Shown here one piece after another: positions 26,028 through 34,250 of a stretch of 64,000 nucleotides of DNA. The stretch is taken from assembly GCF_032598905.1 (NCBI RefSeq), contig NZ_CP122458.1, positions 124,001 through 188,000 on the forward strand. The letters are read 5' to 3'. The position numbers and the translations under genes were made by a program. The first letter of the stretch is position 1. The number at the start of each line of letters is the position of its first letter. The notes below the pieces were generated by a model. It was not told the origin of the DNA, made no database searches, and saw nothing but the letters and a program-made list of their open reading frames with translations. This stretch comes from Streptomyces sp. 11x1 (GTDB lineage: Bacteria; Actinomycetota; Actinomycetes; Streptomycetales; Streptomycetaceae).

Positions 26028-26761
26028 ATGAACTGCCCACCGTCGATGATGATTTTCTGGCCGTTGAGGTAGGTGGCCGCCGGACCGACCATGAACTCCA
26101 GCGCGTCGGCGATGTCCTCGGTCGTCCCCATGCGATGGGTGGGGATCTCGTCCAGCGTCTGGGCCATCCGCTGTGGGTCGTCCAGGCGCCAGCGCGTGCG
26201 CAGCTCCTCCGTGTCGATCATGCCGGGGATCAGGCAGTTGACCCGGATGGTGGGGGCCAGTTCAAGGGCGAGGCATTTGGTCAGCTGCAGCAGGCCGGCC
26301 TTGCTCGCGCAGTAGTTGGCGCCGTCGACGCGTGGGCGGATCCCGGTCGTCGCCCCGACGTTGACGATGGATCCGCCGCCGGCGGCGAGCATCGCGGGGG
26401 CCAGCGCCCGAATCAGCCAGAACGGCCCGGACAGGTTGGTGTCCAGGACTCGGCGCCAGTCCTCGTCGGTGAGTTCGAGGAAGGAGCGGTCGCGGTTGAG
26501 GCCCGCGTTGTTCACGAGGACGGCGGGAGTGCCGTGCTCGCGCAGGACGGTGGCTGCGGCGTCGGCCACCTGCTGGGCGTCGGAGAGGTCGGCGCGGATC
26601 GCGGTCAGATGGCCGGCGTTGTCCCGCTCCGCCTTCTCGGCCGCTTCCCGGTCTGCCCCGTAGAAGGCGACGACGTGATGTCCCATTCGGATCAGGCGCC
26701 GGCTCAGAGCCAGTCCGATTCCTCTGGTCCCGCCGGTGACAACGGCGAGTTTATCCGCCAT
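26021..26761 (-). CDS. Short-chain dehydrogenase/reductase, FabG-like
   Basis: 246 residues. Cofactor motif TGGTRGIGLAL, NNAGLNRDRSF, active-site YCASK, and C-terminal NGQKIIIDGGQFMW. The position of the catalytic Ser (in FabG, NIGSVVG) reads NVGATTG, so it is Ala or shifted to Thr. It is the first gene of the 14-gene block, with AAGGAG upstream of the ATG and a plausible promoter further up. It presumably reduces a keto group or oxidises an alcohol on a pathway intermediate. Confidence 0.88.
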   Translation of the reverse strand: MADKLAVVTGGTRGIGLALSRRLIRMGHHVVAFYGADREAAEKAERDNAGHLTAIRADLSDAQQVADAAATVLREHGTPAVLVNNAGLNRDRSFLELTDEDWRRVLDTNLSGPFWLIRALAPAMLAAGGGSIVNVGATTGIRPRVDGANYCASKAGLLQLTKCLALELAPTIRVNCLIPGMIDTEELRTRWRLDDPQRMAQTLDEIPTHRMGTTEDIADALEFMVGPAATYLNGQKIIIDGGQFMW

Positions 26762-26791
26762 TCCGGACTCCTTGTCATGGCGTGCGTGGAA

Positions 26792-26813
26792 TTCATTCGG
26801 GATGCCGAATGAA
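26792..26813. promoter_or_regulatory. Perfect inverted repeat upstream of the biosynthetic operon
   Basis: Nine-base arms ttcattcgg and ccgaatgaa separated by gatg. It lies 30-52 bp upstream of the SDR start and 8 bp downstream of the putative -10. The position suits an operator for a repressor. The neighbouring CGNR or LysR regulator could bind; a leader hairpin is the alternative. Confidence 0.5.
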
Positions 26814-26821
26814 GCACGGCC

Positions 26822-26852
26822 ATGCTACGGAGATCGACTCCATCACGGTCAA
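26822..26852 (-). promoter_or_regulatory. Putative promoter of the 14-gene operon
   Basis: On the minus strand TTGACC (26852-26847) and TAGCAT (26827-26822) are separated by 19 bp, about 60 bp upstream of the SDR start. Spacing is slightly long, as is common for promoters that need an activator such as a SARP. This is a by-eye call. The rest of 26853-27072 shows no gene. Confidence 0.4.
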
Positions 26853-27072
26853 GGTAATGCGAGGGCGAGGCAATAGGGATGGCGGATGAGGTCATCATGA
26901 CCGACCGCTGGGCCAGGTGCGCATGGATGCCGGCGATAAATCCGGGCGAGAGTCGAAGATATGCGCTGCCTGGGGTTATTCGCTTCCCCTATGGCCTCAT
27001 GTGAATTCCCACGGAAGTCTTTGCCGCAATGGGCATCAAGCGCCGTACAGTTCGCGCGCGTGCCACGGGGCG

Positions 27073-27618
27073 TCACACGGTGAGGTCACGCTGCCGGGCG
27101 GCGTACCGCCGTGACTTCGTGCGGTTGCCGCACACCCGCATCGAGCACCAGCGGCGGCTGTGGTTCTTCGAGGAGTCCCAGAAGACCCAGCCGCAGGTGT
27201 GCTCGGCGCACCGCTTGAGCCGATGGACCTCACCGGTGAACACGACTTCCGCCCACGCGGCGGCGAGGCGGGCGAGGGCCGTCCGGGCCGGCGGGCCGCC
27301 CGGAGCGGGAACCAGAGGCGCGCGCGGGTCGCTTAGGCGGACCAGGAGCGGGACCTGGGACAGCGCCGCGTCGGCGACCGCGAGTCGATGCGGCGCGACG
27401 GGGTCGTCGGTGTCCAGAGCCTCGCGGATACCGGCCCGCAGGTCGAGGAAGCCCCGGTGGTCGTCGGCGGTCAGCCGGAGGGACGGCTCCGCCAGGCGCC
27501 GGCCGGTCAGCCAGCGCGCCAGTGCGTCGGTGGTCGCGACGTCGTCGTCACCGCTCTCCAGGTCGACGGTGTTGGTGAAGGCCTCGACCAACTCTGCGGC
27601 CGGGGAGGGTTGGAGCAC
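27073..27618 (-). CDS. CGNR zinc-finger regulator
   Basis: About 181 residues from a GTG with GGAAGG 10 nt upstream. The N-terminal ABATE-like domain is followed by the C-terminal zinc finger CAEHTCGWVFWD, then SMRVCGNRTKSRRYAAR with the CGNR signature. Such proteins are small actinobacterial transcription regulators. It is transcribed away from the exporter gene at 27780, so it may control that gene through the inverted repeat at 27661-27693. Confidence 0.85.
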   Translation of the reverse strand: MLQPSPAAELVEAFTNTVDLESGDDDVATTDALARWLTGRRLAEPSLRLTADDHRGFLDLRAGIREALDTDDPVAPHRLAVADAALSQVPLLVRLSDPRAPLVPAPGGPPARTALARLAAAWAEVVFTGEVHRLKRCAEHTCGWVFWDSSKNHSRRWCSMRVCGNRTKSRRYAARQRDLTV

Positions 27619-27660
27619 GGACGCGCCGCCTTCCTGCTCGCTGTGGAGAACTGACGGGAG

Positions 27661-27693
27661 GTCCGATGGAAGACCCCGATGAGGCCATCGGAC
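27661..27693. promoter_or_regulatory. Inverted repeat in the CGNR/MFS divergent region
   Basis: Perfect 9-base arms gtccgatgg and ccatcggac with a 15-base spacer, between the divergent CGNR and MFS genes. It is a candidate operator for the CGNR regulator. The MFS start itself has an excellent ribosome site (AGGAGG 7 nt before the ATG). Confidence 0.45.
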
Positions 27694-27779
27694 GTCGTGA
27701 TGGCCCGATGTCCGAATGACGCTGCACCCCCACGATACCGCTGCCATACTGACCACCAAAAGGCTTTAGGAGGTTATAC

Positions 27780-29075
27780 ATGGACGTTGCGACGGACCAG
27801 CCCGCGCACGGAACGGTGGCCGGGCCGACGCCCGGGAAGGCGGCGCCCCGCGATCACAGCAGCCGCAACACCGCCGTCCTGGTGGGCTTCACCGCGATCA
27901 CAAACCTGGCCGACGGCGTGACCAAGGTCGTCCTGCCACTGATGGCGACCGCACTGACTGACTCCCCCGCGCAAGTGGCCGGTGTGGGCCTCACCCTCAC
28001 GCTGCCCTGGCTGCTCGTCGCCCTGCACGTCGGCGTCCTGGTGGACCGCTTCGACCGCCGCCTGCTGCTGTGGCTGGCCGACGGCGCACGCCTCCTCGTC
28101 GTCGGGGCGCTTCTCCTGCTGGCCCTGAGCGACAACGTGACCGTGCCCGCCCTGTACGCCGGAGGCCTCGCCCTGGGCGTCGCCGAGGTCGTCGCGCTGA
28201 CCTCCGCAGCCGCCCTCGTCCCCTCAGCGGTGGCCCCGGCCGGCCAGGAACGGGCGAACGCCTGGGTGGCCGGCGCCGAGACCGCCTGCAACGAGTTCTG
28301 CGGCCCGTTCGTCGGCGGGCTGCTGGTGGCCGCCGGCGCCAGTGTGGCGCTCGGCTGGACCGCGGTGGGCTACCTGATCGGCACGCTGATCCTGATCCTG
28401 CTCGTCGGCCGTTTCAAGCCGCAGTCCGACGACATGCGCCCGGCCGGTTCCGTCAACCAACGCATCACCGAAGGCCTCCGCTTCCTCTGGCAGCAGCGGC
28501 TGCTTCGGCTGATGGCGCTCGCCCTGACCGTGCTCTCCGCCTGCTGGGGTGCCTGGCTCGCTCTGATGCCGCTGCTCGCCACCACGCTGATGCACCTCGA
28601 CGCGCGCGAGTACGGCATCCTGCTCAGCGCGCTCGGCGCCGGCGGTCTGGTCGGCGCGCTCACCGTCACCTCCGTCAACCGACTGCTCGGGCGTCGCTGG
28701 GCCATGTTCGCCGACCTCCTCGGAACCGCCGCCATGGTCGCCACTCCGGTGATCACCACCAATCTGTGGGTGGTGGCGGGTGGCGCCTTCCTGGGAGGCA
28801 TGGGCGGCATCCTGTGGACCGTGAACGCGCGCACCATCGGCCAACGCCTCGTCCCGGACGCGATGTTCGGCCGCTACAACGCCGCGGCACGGCTCTTCAG
28901 CTGGGGCGCCATGCCGCTCGGTGCGGGCCTCGTGGGCGTGCTGGCCGAGTGGTTCGGCATGCGAACCGCGTTCGCCGTATTCGCCGTGGCAACCGTCCTG
29001 ACCATCGTTCCCTTCCTGCGTACGGTGACCCCCGCCGCGCTCGCGGAGGCGGACGCGGTGCCCGCGCACGACTGA
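27780..29075 (+). CDS. MFS transporter, probable product exporter
   Basis: 431 residues with about 12 hydrophobic segments, starting FTAITNLADGVTKVVLPLMA. Charged loops such as VDRFDRRLLLWLADGARLL (loop 2-3) and GRFKPQS lie between them. It resembles the DHA3-like efflux group (MFS_1/MFS_3). ATG at 27780 is certain from the AGGAGG at ideal spacing. Placed at the edge of the biosynthetic cluster, it probably exports the product or confers self-resistance. Confidence 0.88.
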   Translation: MDVATDQPAHGTVAGPTPGKAAPRDHSSRNTAVLVGFTAITNLADGVTKVVLPLMATALTDSPAQVAGVGLTLTLPWLLVALHVGVLVDRFDRRLLLWLADGARLLVVGALLLLALSDNVTVPALYAGGLALGVAEVVALTSAAALVPSAVAPAGQERANAWVAGAETACNEFCGPFVGGLLVAAGASVALGWTAVGYLIGTLILILLVGRFKPQSDDMRPAGSVNQRITEGLRFLWQQRLLRLMALALTVLSACWGAWLALMPLLATTLMHLDAREYGILLSALGAGGLVGALTVTSVNRLLGRRWAMFADLLGTAAMVATPVITTNLWVVAGGAFLGGMGGILWTVNARTIGQRLVPDAMFGRYNAAARLFSWGAMPLGAGLVGVLAEWFGMRTAFAVFAVATVLTIVPFLRTVTPAALAEADAVPAHD

Positions 29076-29146
29076 CCCGTGTGCGTCCCGCTCGTCCGCC
29101 CGCCCCTGCAAGCCGTTTATCAGGGCATTCGAAGGCCCTATCGGCC

Positions 29147-29191
29147 GGCTGCCGAACTTTCTGTTCCAGCTGGCTGCCGACAGCCTACGAT
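29147..29191 (+). promoter_or_regulatory. Direct repeat and putative promoter before the KamA gene
   Basis: The nonamer ggctgccga occurs at 29147-29155 and again at 29172-29180 (25-bp period). It is followed by a -10-like tacgat at 29186-29191, 45 bp before the ATG. The arrangement suggests an activator-dependent promoter, by eye only. Confidence 0.3.
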
Positions 29192-29236
29192 CAAGGAAAT
29201 TGCTCGGGTCAGCTTCCTTGAACCGGAGGAACTTGC

Positions 29237-30619
29237 ATGCCTTTTACGCCTCCCGCTGCCATGGAAACGGAAAGGTTCCGGGCCTATGGTGCCCGTCACG
29301 TGGACGAACTGAGCGCACGGTTCGGAATTCCTCAGCCAATCGCCAGGTCCATGAAAGCCCTCGCCGCCGTCCTGCCGTTCCGCGTCAACGAATACGTTCT
29401 CGCGAATCTGGTCGACTGGGACAACATTCCGGGCGACCCCATATTCCAGATGGTCTTCCCGCAAAGCGGAATGCTCCCGGCCGAGGATGAGCGGCGGCTC
29501 GCGGAGCTGGTGGACGACCCCGCGGCGAAGAAGGAGCTCCGGCTCGCGGTCCAACAGATCCGAGGCAGCCTGAACCCGCACCCCTCCGGCCAGAAGCAGC
29601 TCAACGTCCCCACCGAGGACGGGCAGGAGGTACCGGGATTGCAGCACAAGTACCGGGAGACCGTCCTCTACTTCCCGGGCCAGGGCCAGACCTGCCACGC
29701 GTACTGCACCTACTGCTTCCGCTGGGCTCAGTTCGTGGGTGACGCCGACCTGCGCTTCGCCGTTCCCGAGCCCAGCCGCCTGATCGACTACCTGGGCCGG
29801 CACCCGGAGGTCGACGATGTGCTCGTCACCGGCGGCGACCCGATGATCATGTCGACCGACCGGCTCCGCAGCCACCTCGAGCCCCTGCTCGACGTAACCA
29901 CCGTCCGTACCATCCGCATCGGCACCAAGTCCGTCGCCTACTGGCCCCAGCGCTTCGTCACCGACTCCGACGCCGACGACGTGCTCCGGCTCTTCGAGAA
30001 GGTCGTCGCGTCCGGGCGCAACCTCGCGGTGATGATGCACTTCACCCATCCTCGCGAGCTGGAGTCCGACATCGCCCGCCGGGCCGTCGAGCGCATCCGC
30101 GCCACCGGCGCCCTCGCCTACTGCCAGGCGCCGCTGGTCGCTCACGTCAACGACGACCCGGACACCTGGAGCGCGACCTGGCGCGCCGAGCTGGCCGCGG
30201 GGGCCGTGCCCTACTACATGTTCGTCGAGCGGGACACCGGCCCGTACGAGTACTTCAAGGTGCCGCTCGCCCGCGCCCACGACATCTTCCGGTCGGCGTA
30301 CCTGACCCTGCCCGGCCTGGCCCGCACCGTGCGCGGCCCGGTCATGTCGGCGACGCCCGGCAAGGTGGTCGTCGACGGCGTCACCGAGACGCCCGACGGA
30401 CGGTACTTCCAGCTGCGCATGCTCCAGGCCCGCGACCCCCGGCTGGTCGGACGGCCGTTTCGGGCGCACTACTCCGAGACCGCCGCCTGGCTGGACGACC
30501 TGCGGCTGGCCGACGACACGCCCGCCGACATCGCCGCCGCGATCGGCGGCACCCTGCCCGCGGTGACCGACGCCATCGAGTCGGCGTCCTGGCTCAGCCC
30601 GGAGCTCGCCCGTGCCTGA
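29237..30619 (+). CDS. KamA-family radical SAM 2,3-aminomutase
   Basis: 460 residues with ribosome site CGGAGG. The [4Fe-4S]/SAM motif is CHAYCTYC (Cys153, 157, 160), followed by Phe-Arg that keeps the carboxylate-binding Arg of lysine 2,3-aminomutase (Arg162). Lys376 in SATPGK is the likely PLP lysine. The two Asp residues that hold the substrate side-chain amino group in lysine 2,3-aminomutase (Asp293, Asp330 of the clostridial enzyme) appear as Arg332 and Ser371 in a hand alignment. The substrate may thus be an amino acid other than lysine; a beta-amino acid product is likely. It is coupled to the aminotransferase downstream. Confidence 0.85.
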   Translation: MPFTPPAAMETERFRAYGARHVDELSARFGIPQPIARSMKALAAVLPFRVNEYVLANLVDWDNIPGDPIFQMVFPQSGMLPAEDERRLAELVDDPAAKKELRLAVQQIRGSLNPHPSGQKQLNVPTEDGQEVPGLQHKYRETVLYFPGQGQTCHAYCTYCFRWAQFVGDADLRFAVPEPSRLIDYLGRHPEVDDVLVTGGDPMIMSTDRLRSHLEPLLDVTTVRTIRIGTKSVAYWPQRFVTDSDADDVLRLFEKVVASGRNLAVMMHFTHPRELESDIARRAVERIRATGALAYCQAPLVAHVNDDPDTWSATWRAELAAGAVPYYMFVERDTGPYEYFKVPLARAHDIFRSAYLTLPGLARTVRGPVMSATPGKVVVDGVTETPDGRYFQLRMLQARDPRLVGRPFRAHYSETAAWLDDLRLADDTPADIAAAIGGTLPAVTDAIESASWLSPELARA

Positions 30620-31877
30620 GGCCTCCGTCTGGCGAACTTCCCCGAACCTCGCCCTCAACCAGCTGGTCGCCGACCGCCGCGCGGCCGGCCAGGACATCGT
30701 GCACCTCGCCTTCGGCGAATCCCGGCTTCCCGCCTTCGCACCGCTGGCCGCGCGCCTGGCCCAGGGTGCGGAGCACAACGCCTACGGGCCGGTGGCCGGT
30801 GGAGCGCCGGTACGCCGGGCCGTCGCCGGCTACTTCAGCCGCCGGAACATGCCCACCGAGCCGGAACAGATCGTCGTCGGCCCCGGGAGCAAGCCCCTGC
30901 TGATGGCCCTTCAGCACGTTCTGCCCGGTGACGTGCTGCTTCCCCGCCCCGCCTGGAACTCCTATGTTCCGCAGGTCCGGCTCGCCGGCAAGCGGGCGTA
31001 CGAAGTGCCCATTCCGGCCGAGTGCGGCGGCATCCCCGACCCGGCCGCGGTGCGCGAGGTGGTGCGCGAGGCCCGCGCCGCGGGCGGCGACCCCCAGGTC
31101 GTCATCCTCACCCTGCCGGACAACCCCACCGGTACGCTCGCTCCTCCGGCGCAGGTCAGGGAGCTGTGCGCCGCGGCGGCGGAACTGGACCTCGTCATCG
31201 TGTCCGACGAGATCTACCGCGACATCGTCCACGATCCGGCCACACCGTTCCTCAGCCCCGCCGAGGTCGCCCCCGACCGCACCATCGTCACCAACGGCCT
31301 GTCCAAGACGCTCGCGCTGGGCGGCTGGCGCATCGGCGTCTGCCGCTTCCCCGGCAACGCTTGGGGAGCGGCCGTCCGGCAGGGCGTCGTCTCGGTGGCC
31401 AGTGAGGTCTGGTCGACCCTGGCCGGCCCCATGCAGGCGGTGGCGGCCTACGCGTTCGCGGAATCGGAGGATGTCCGCCGGCGGCTCGCCGCCAGCGCCC
31501 GGCTGCACGGCACCGTCGCCCGCGAGGTGCACCGGATCATGGTGAACGCGGGCGCCACCTGCCGTCCGCCCACCGGCGGCTTCTACGTGTACCCCGACTT
31601 CGAGCCGCTCCGCCCCCACCTGTCCTCGCTCGGCGTGACGGACTCGCCCAGCCTCCAGCGCCATCTCCTCGACAACTACGGGGTGTTGGTCCTGGGCGGT
31701 CACCACTTGGGCGACGACGAAGGGGCGCTGCGCTTCAAGGCCGCCACGAGCATGCTCTACGGCGACACGGCAGAAGAGCAGGAGCAGTCTCTGGCGGCGG
31801 CCGACGCACGAAGCCTGCCCCATGTCGCGGCCGTGCTGGCCCGACTTGAGGAAGCCTTCACCAAGCTGAGCCTCTAG
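30612..31877 (+). CDS. PLP-dependent aminotransferase, class I/II
   Basis: 421 residues. Fold-type I features: NPTG loop in LPDNPTGTLAPP, SDEIYRDI, PLP lysine in NGLSKTLALGGWRIG (Lys232) and the C-terminal Arg in GALRFKAATS. The GTG at 30612 overlaps the aminomutase stop by 8 nt. It may supply the amino acid for the aminomutase or deaminate its product. The exact substrate is unknown. Confidence 0.88.
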   Translation: MPEASVWRTSPNLALNQLVADRRAAGQDIVHLAFGESRLPAFAPLAARLAQGAEHNAYGPVAGGAPVRRAVAGYFSRRNMPTEPEQIVVGPGSKPLLMALQHVLPGDVLLPRPAWNSYVPQVRLAGKRAYEVPIPAECGGIPDPAAVREVVREARAAGGDPQVVILTLPDNPTGTLAPPAQVRELCAAAAELDLVIVSDEIYRDIVHDPATPFLSPAEVAPDRTIVTNGLSKTLALGGWRIGVCRFPGNAWGAAVRQGVVSVASEVWSTLAGPMQAVAAYAFAESEDVRRRLAASARLHGTVAREVHRIMVNAGATCRPPTGGFYVYPDFEPLRPHLSSLGVTDSPSLQRHLLDNYGVLVLGGHHLGDDEGALRFKAATSMLYGDTAEEQEQSLAAADARSLPHVAAVLARLEEAFTKLSL

Positions 31878-31950
31878 GGAGTGCCCGCCGACCGCACGCC
31901 GTCCCCGGCCCGGGCGGCGCGGCATCCCTGGACCGAGGAGGAAGCAGCGA

Positions 31951-33132
31951 ATGCGAACGAGCGTACGGACTCCCCATCCGGCGGACACCCTCGACCGGGG
32001 AGCACCGACGGGACTCGACCTGCACCCTTTCCTGGGTATCCGCCGGTCGCGGCACGCCTTCGCGCGCGACCACGTGCCTGCCTACTACGTGCTGGAGCAG
32101 CGCCGCGGGCCGACGCTGCTCCAGCGGGGCGTGATCGGTGCGTTGGACCTGGGATCGGCGCAGCGGGCGGTACATCCGCACGAGCAGGTCTTCGCGGACA
32201 AGGTGGCCACGCAGCGCACGGTCCTGCGCGCCGTCGGCGGCAATCCCGAACCGATTCTGCTCGCCTGCCGCGGCACCGAGGACGTCCACTCCGTGCTCGC
32301 GCGGATCACCGAGGGCGCGCCGGACACAGCCGTCACCGGCCCGGACGGCAGCCGCCACCTCCTGTGGCGGTGTACGGACCCGGACCGGCGGAACGTCATC
32401 GCCGCCGGTCTGTCCCGACACGGCGCCCTGCTGGCCGACGGCCACCACCGCCTGGCGGCGGCGCTTGAGCACCACCGGAGCTTCGGCGGCCGCCCCGGTC
32501 CCTGGGATCGGCACCTGGCCCTGGTGGTGGACACCTCCCGCCATCCGCTGGAACTGCGGGCCATCCATCGCCGCCTGCCCGGCTTGCCGGCCGAGGAGGC
32601 CGCGGCACGCGCCGCCGCGGTGGCGACGGTCGAGGAGATCACCGGCGCCGGCCCGCCGCCCGCGCCGCACTCGGGGGAATTCGTCCTGATCGGCTCCGGC
32701 CGCCGCTGGTCGGTTCGTGACGTGTGTCCCAGGCGGGTGCGTGCCGCGCTCCACGGCTGTCCAGATGCCTGGGTCTCCCTGGACGTGGCCGTCCTCCACT
32801 ACCTTTTCATCGGCCGCGTCTGGCGGATCGGGACGGGCGTCCCCGGGCCTGCCTACGTGCACGATCCCGCAGAGGCCACTGCCGAGGACACCCTGGTGCT
32901 GCTAGCTCCGCCGCGCGAGGATGAGATCCACCGGCTGGCCGCGGACGGTGTCCTCATGCCGCAGAAGACGACAGCCTTCGGTCCGAAGCCGCTGCCCTGG
33001 CTGGTCACCTACCACCACGGCCATCAGACTCGCAGCAGGCCGAGGGGGGAGCCCTTGCAATCAACTACGCCACCGGTCCGGGCCCCGCTCACCTCTGTCT
33101 GCGGTGAGACGGCAGGTCACCGCTGCTACTGA
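31951..33132 (+). CDS. DUF1015-family protein
   Basis: 393 residues with GAGGAGGAAG before the ATG. Family features are the central ADGHHRLAAALEHH motif and the C-terminal DGVLMPQKTTAFGPKP followed by a short tail. The biochemical function of DUF1015 proteins is not established to my knowledge. The DGHHR loop resembles that of ParB/Srx-fold serine kinases (SerK, SbnI), so phosphorylation of an amino acid is a testable idea only. It is the third gene after the aminomutase and aminotransferase. Confidence 0.75.
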   Translation: MRTSVRTPHPADTLDRGAPTGLDLHPFLGIRRSRHAFARDHVPAYYVLEQRRGPTLLQRGVIGALDLGSAQRAVHPHEQVFADKVATQRTVLRAVGGNPEPILLACRGTEDVHSVLARITEGAPDTAVTGPDGSRHLLWRCTDPDRRNVIAAGLSRHGALLADGHHRLAAALEHHRSFGGRPGPWDRHLALVVDTSRHPLELRAIHRRLPGLPAEEAAARAAAVATVEEITGAGPPPAPHSGEFVLIGSGRRWSVRDVCPRRVRAALHGCPDAWVSLDVAVLHYLFIGRVWRIGTGVPGPAYVHDPAEATAEDTLVLLAPPREDEIHRLAADGVLMPQKTTAFGPKPLPWLVTYHHGHQTRSRPRGEPLQSTTPPVRAPLTSVCGETAGHRCY

Positions 33133-33346
33133 CAGTGACGGACGTCCTATCCGACGATCGGTGGAGGGTCGGTACGCTCACCGACTACGGGCCAGAGCCG
33201 CTCGCTTTACAGACCCCGAAACCGCAGGTCGACAGCGTCGGCGACCTGTCAGGAATCAACGGTTCGGTGAGCCTACCGTCCAGGATCTCGTTCGCTGCTG
33301 CGCGGTACTACGATCCGAACGGGATTCGGGCGGTTGAGGGGCGGGC

Positions 33347-33631
33347 GTGAGCAAGGGCTCGGGAAGTTGGTGGCGGAGGGCGCTGCAGGCAGTGGGCGCC
33401 GGGTTCCGGTGGACGGCGATCGGGCTGCTGTCCCTGGCGGGAATCGTGCTGGTGGGCGTGTGGGCATGGATTCTGGTGATGGGCGCGTTCGTGTGGAGCC
33501 ACGACGATGATGCAAAGCCGGAAGTGAGCCCTTTCCAACCTGGCTGCGGCAGGGACCCGGCAAGGCTGTCTTGCTGCGCGGTTGACGGACCTGCAGGTGA
33601 CGAATTTACGGCGTGCTGGGGGAGTCTGTGA
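33347..33631 (+). CDS. Small membrane protein, hypothetical
   Basis: 94 residues from a GTG with gaggggcggg upstream. One hydrophobic segment (WTAIGLLSLAGIVLVGVWAW and on to about residue 50), then a polar tail. No family recognised. The tail after residue 60 may be out of the original frame, and the 3' end overlaps the TetR gene on the other strand. Between the DUF1015 stop and this gene (33133-33346) a 71-codon frame from 33135 also lacks recognisable features. Confidence 0.35.
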   Translation: MSKGSGSWWRRALQAVGAGFRWTAIGLLSLAGIVLVGVWAWILVMGAFVWSHDDDAKPEVSPFQPGCGRDPARLSCCAVDGPAGDEFTACWGSL

Positions 33632-34250
33632 GCTGCAGGCGTGGTGCTGGCGGCAGCGGCGTAGGCGCTCCTGTCTCTGGTGCGGCGCGGAACGCCTCGA
33701 TCACGTAGGCGGCGAAGCGGCGGGAGGCCGTGGCCCGGGCGGCACGCGGCGTGCCTTGGAGGCCCCGGTGGGCCATGAGCATGAGGATCAGGTCGTCGAC
33801 GACGAAGCCGGGGCGCAGCTGGCCGGTCTCCTGGGCGCGGCGGGCCAGTTCTCCGACCGCGCGCAGAGTCTGCTCTTGGTCGGCGGCGAAGTCCATGGCC
33901 TCGGGGAAGGCCGTCATGAAGGCGTCGGCGAATCCCCGGCTGTGCGCGTGGAGTTCGCAGATCCGCTCGATCAGGCTCCGGAATCCGTGCCACGGGTCCG
34001 GGTCCGAAAGGGCGTCGCGGACGGCGGCGTGGCAGGCTCGCCGCTGCTCGGCGAAGGTCTCCGCGATCAGTGCTTGTTTGGCCGGGAAGTGCCGGTACAG
34101 CGTGGCGGGGCCGACGCCTGCGTGCCGGGCGACCTCGCGCATGGGCGCACTCAGGCCCTCTTCGCCGAACACCGCGCGGGCGGCGTCCAGGATGCGGGCC
34201 CGGTTGTCACGGGCGTCGGAGCGCACAGTCTGAGGCAAACGAGTGGTCAT
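33606..34250 (-). CDS. TetR-family repressor
   Basis: 214 residues. N-terminal helix-turn-helix ILDAARAVFGEEGLSAPMR, then VGPATLYRHFPAKQALI, typical of TetR. It is divergent to the oxidoreductase at 34417, which it probably represses from the 166-bp region between them. The C-terminal TetR ligand domain is complete. Confidence 0.9.
   Translation of the reverse strand: MTTRLPQTVRSDARDNRARILDAARAVFGEEGLSAPMREVARHAGVGPATLYRHFPAKQALIAETFAEQRRACHAAVRDALSDPDPWHGFRSLIERICELHAHSRGFADAFMTAFPEAMDFAADQEQTLRAVGELARRAQETGQLRPGFVVDDLILMLMAHRGLQGTPRAARATASRRFAAYVIEAFRAAPETGAPTPLPPAPRLQLTDSPSTP

Noticed and set aside
29237..30619. Calling this gene lysine 2,3-aminomutase
   Set aside because: The two Asp residues that bind the lysine side chain appear replaced, so only the KamA family is claimed.
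33135..33350. 71-codon frame between DUF1015 and the small membrane protein
   Set aside because: No recognisable family, composition uncertain, and no clear ribosome site.
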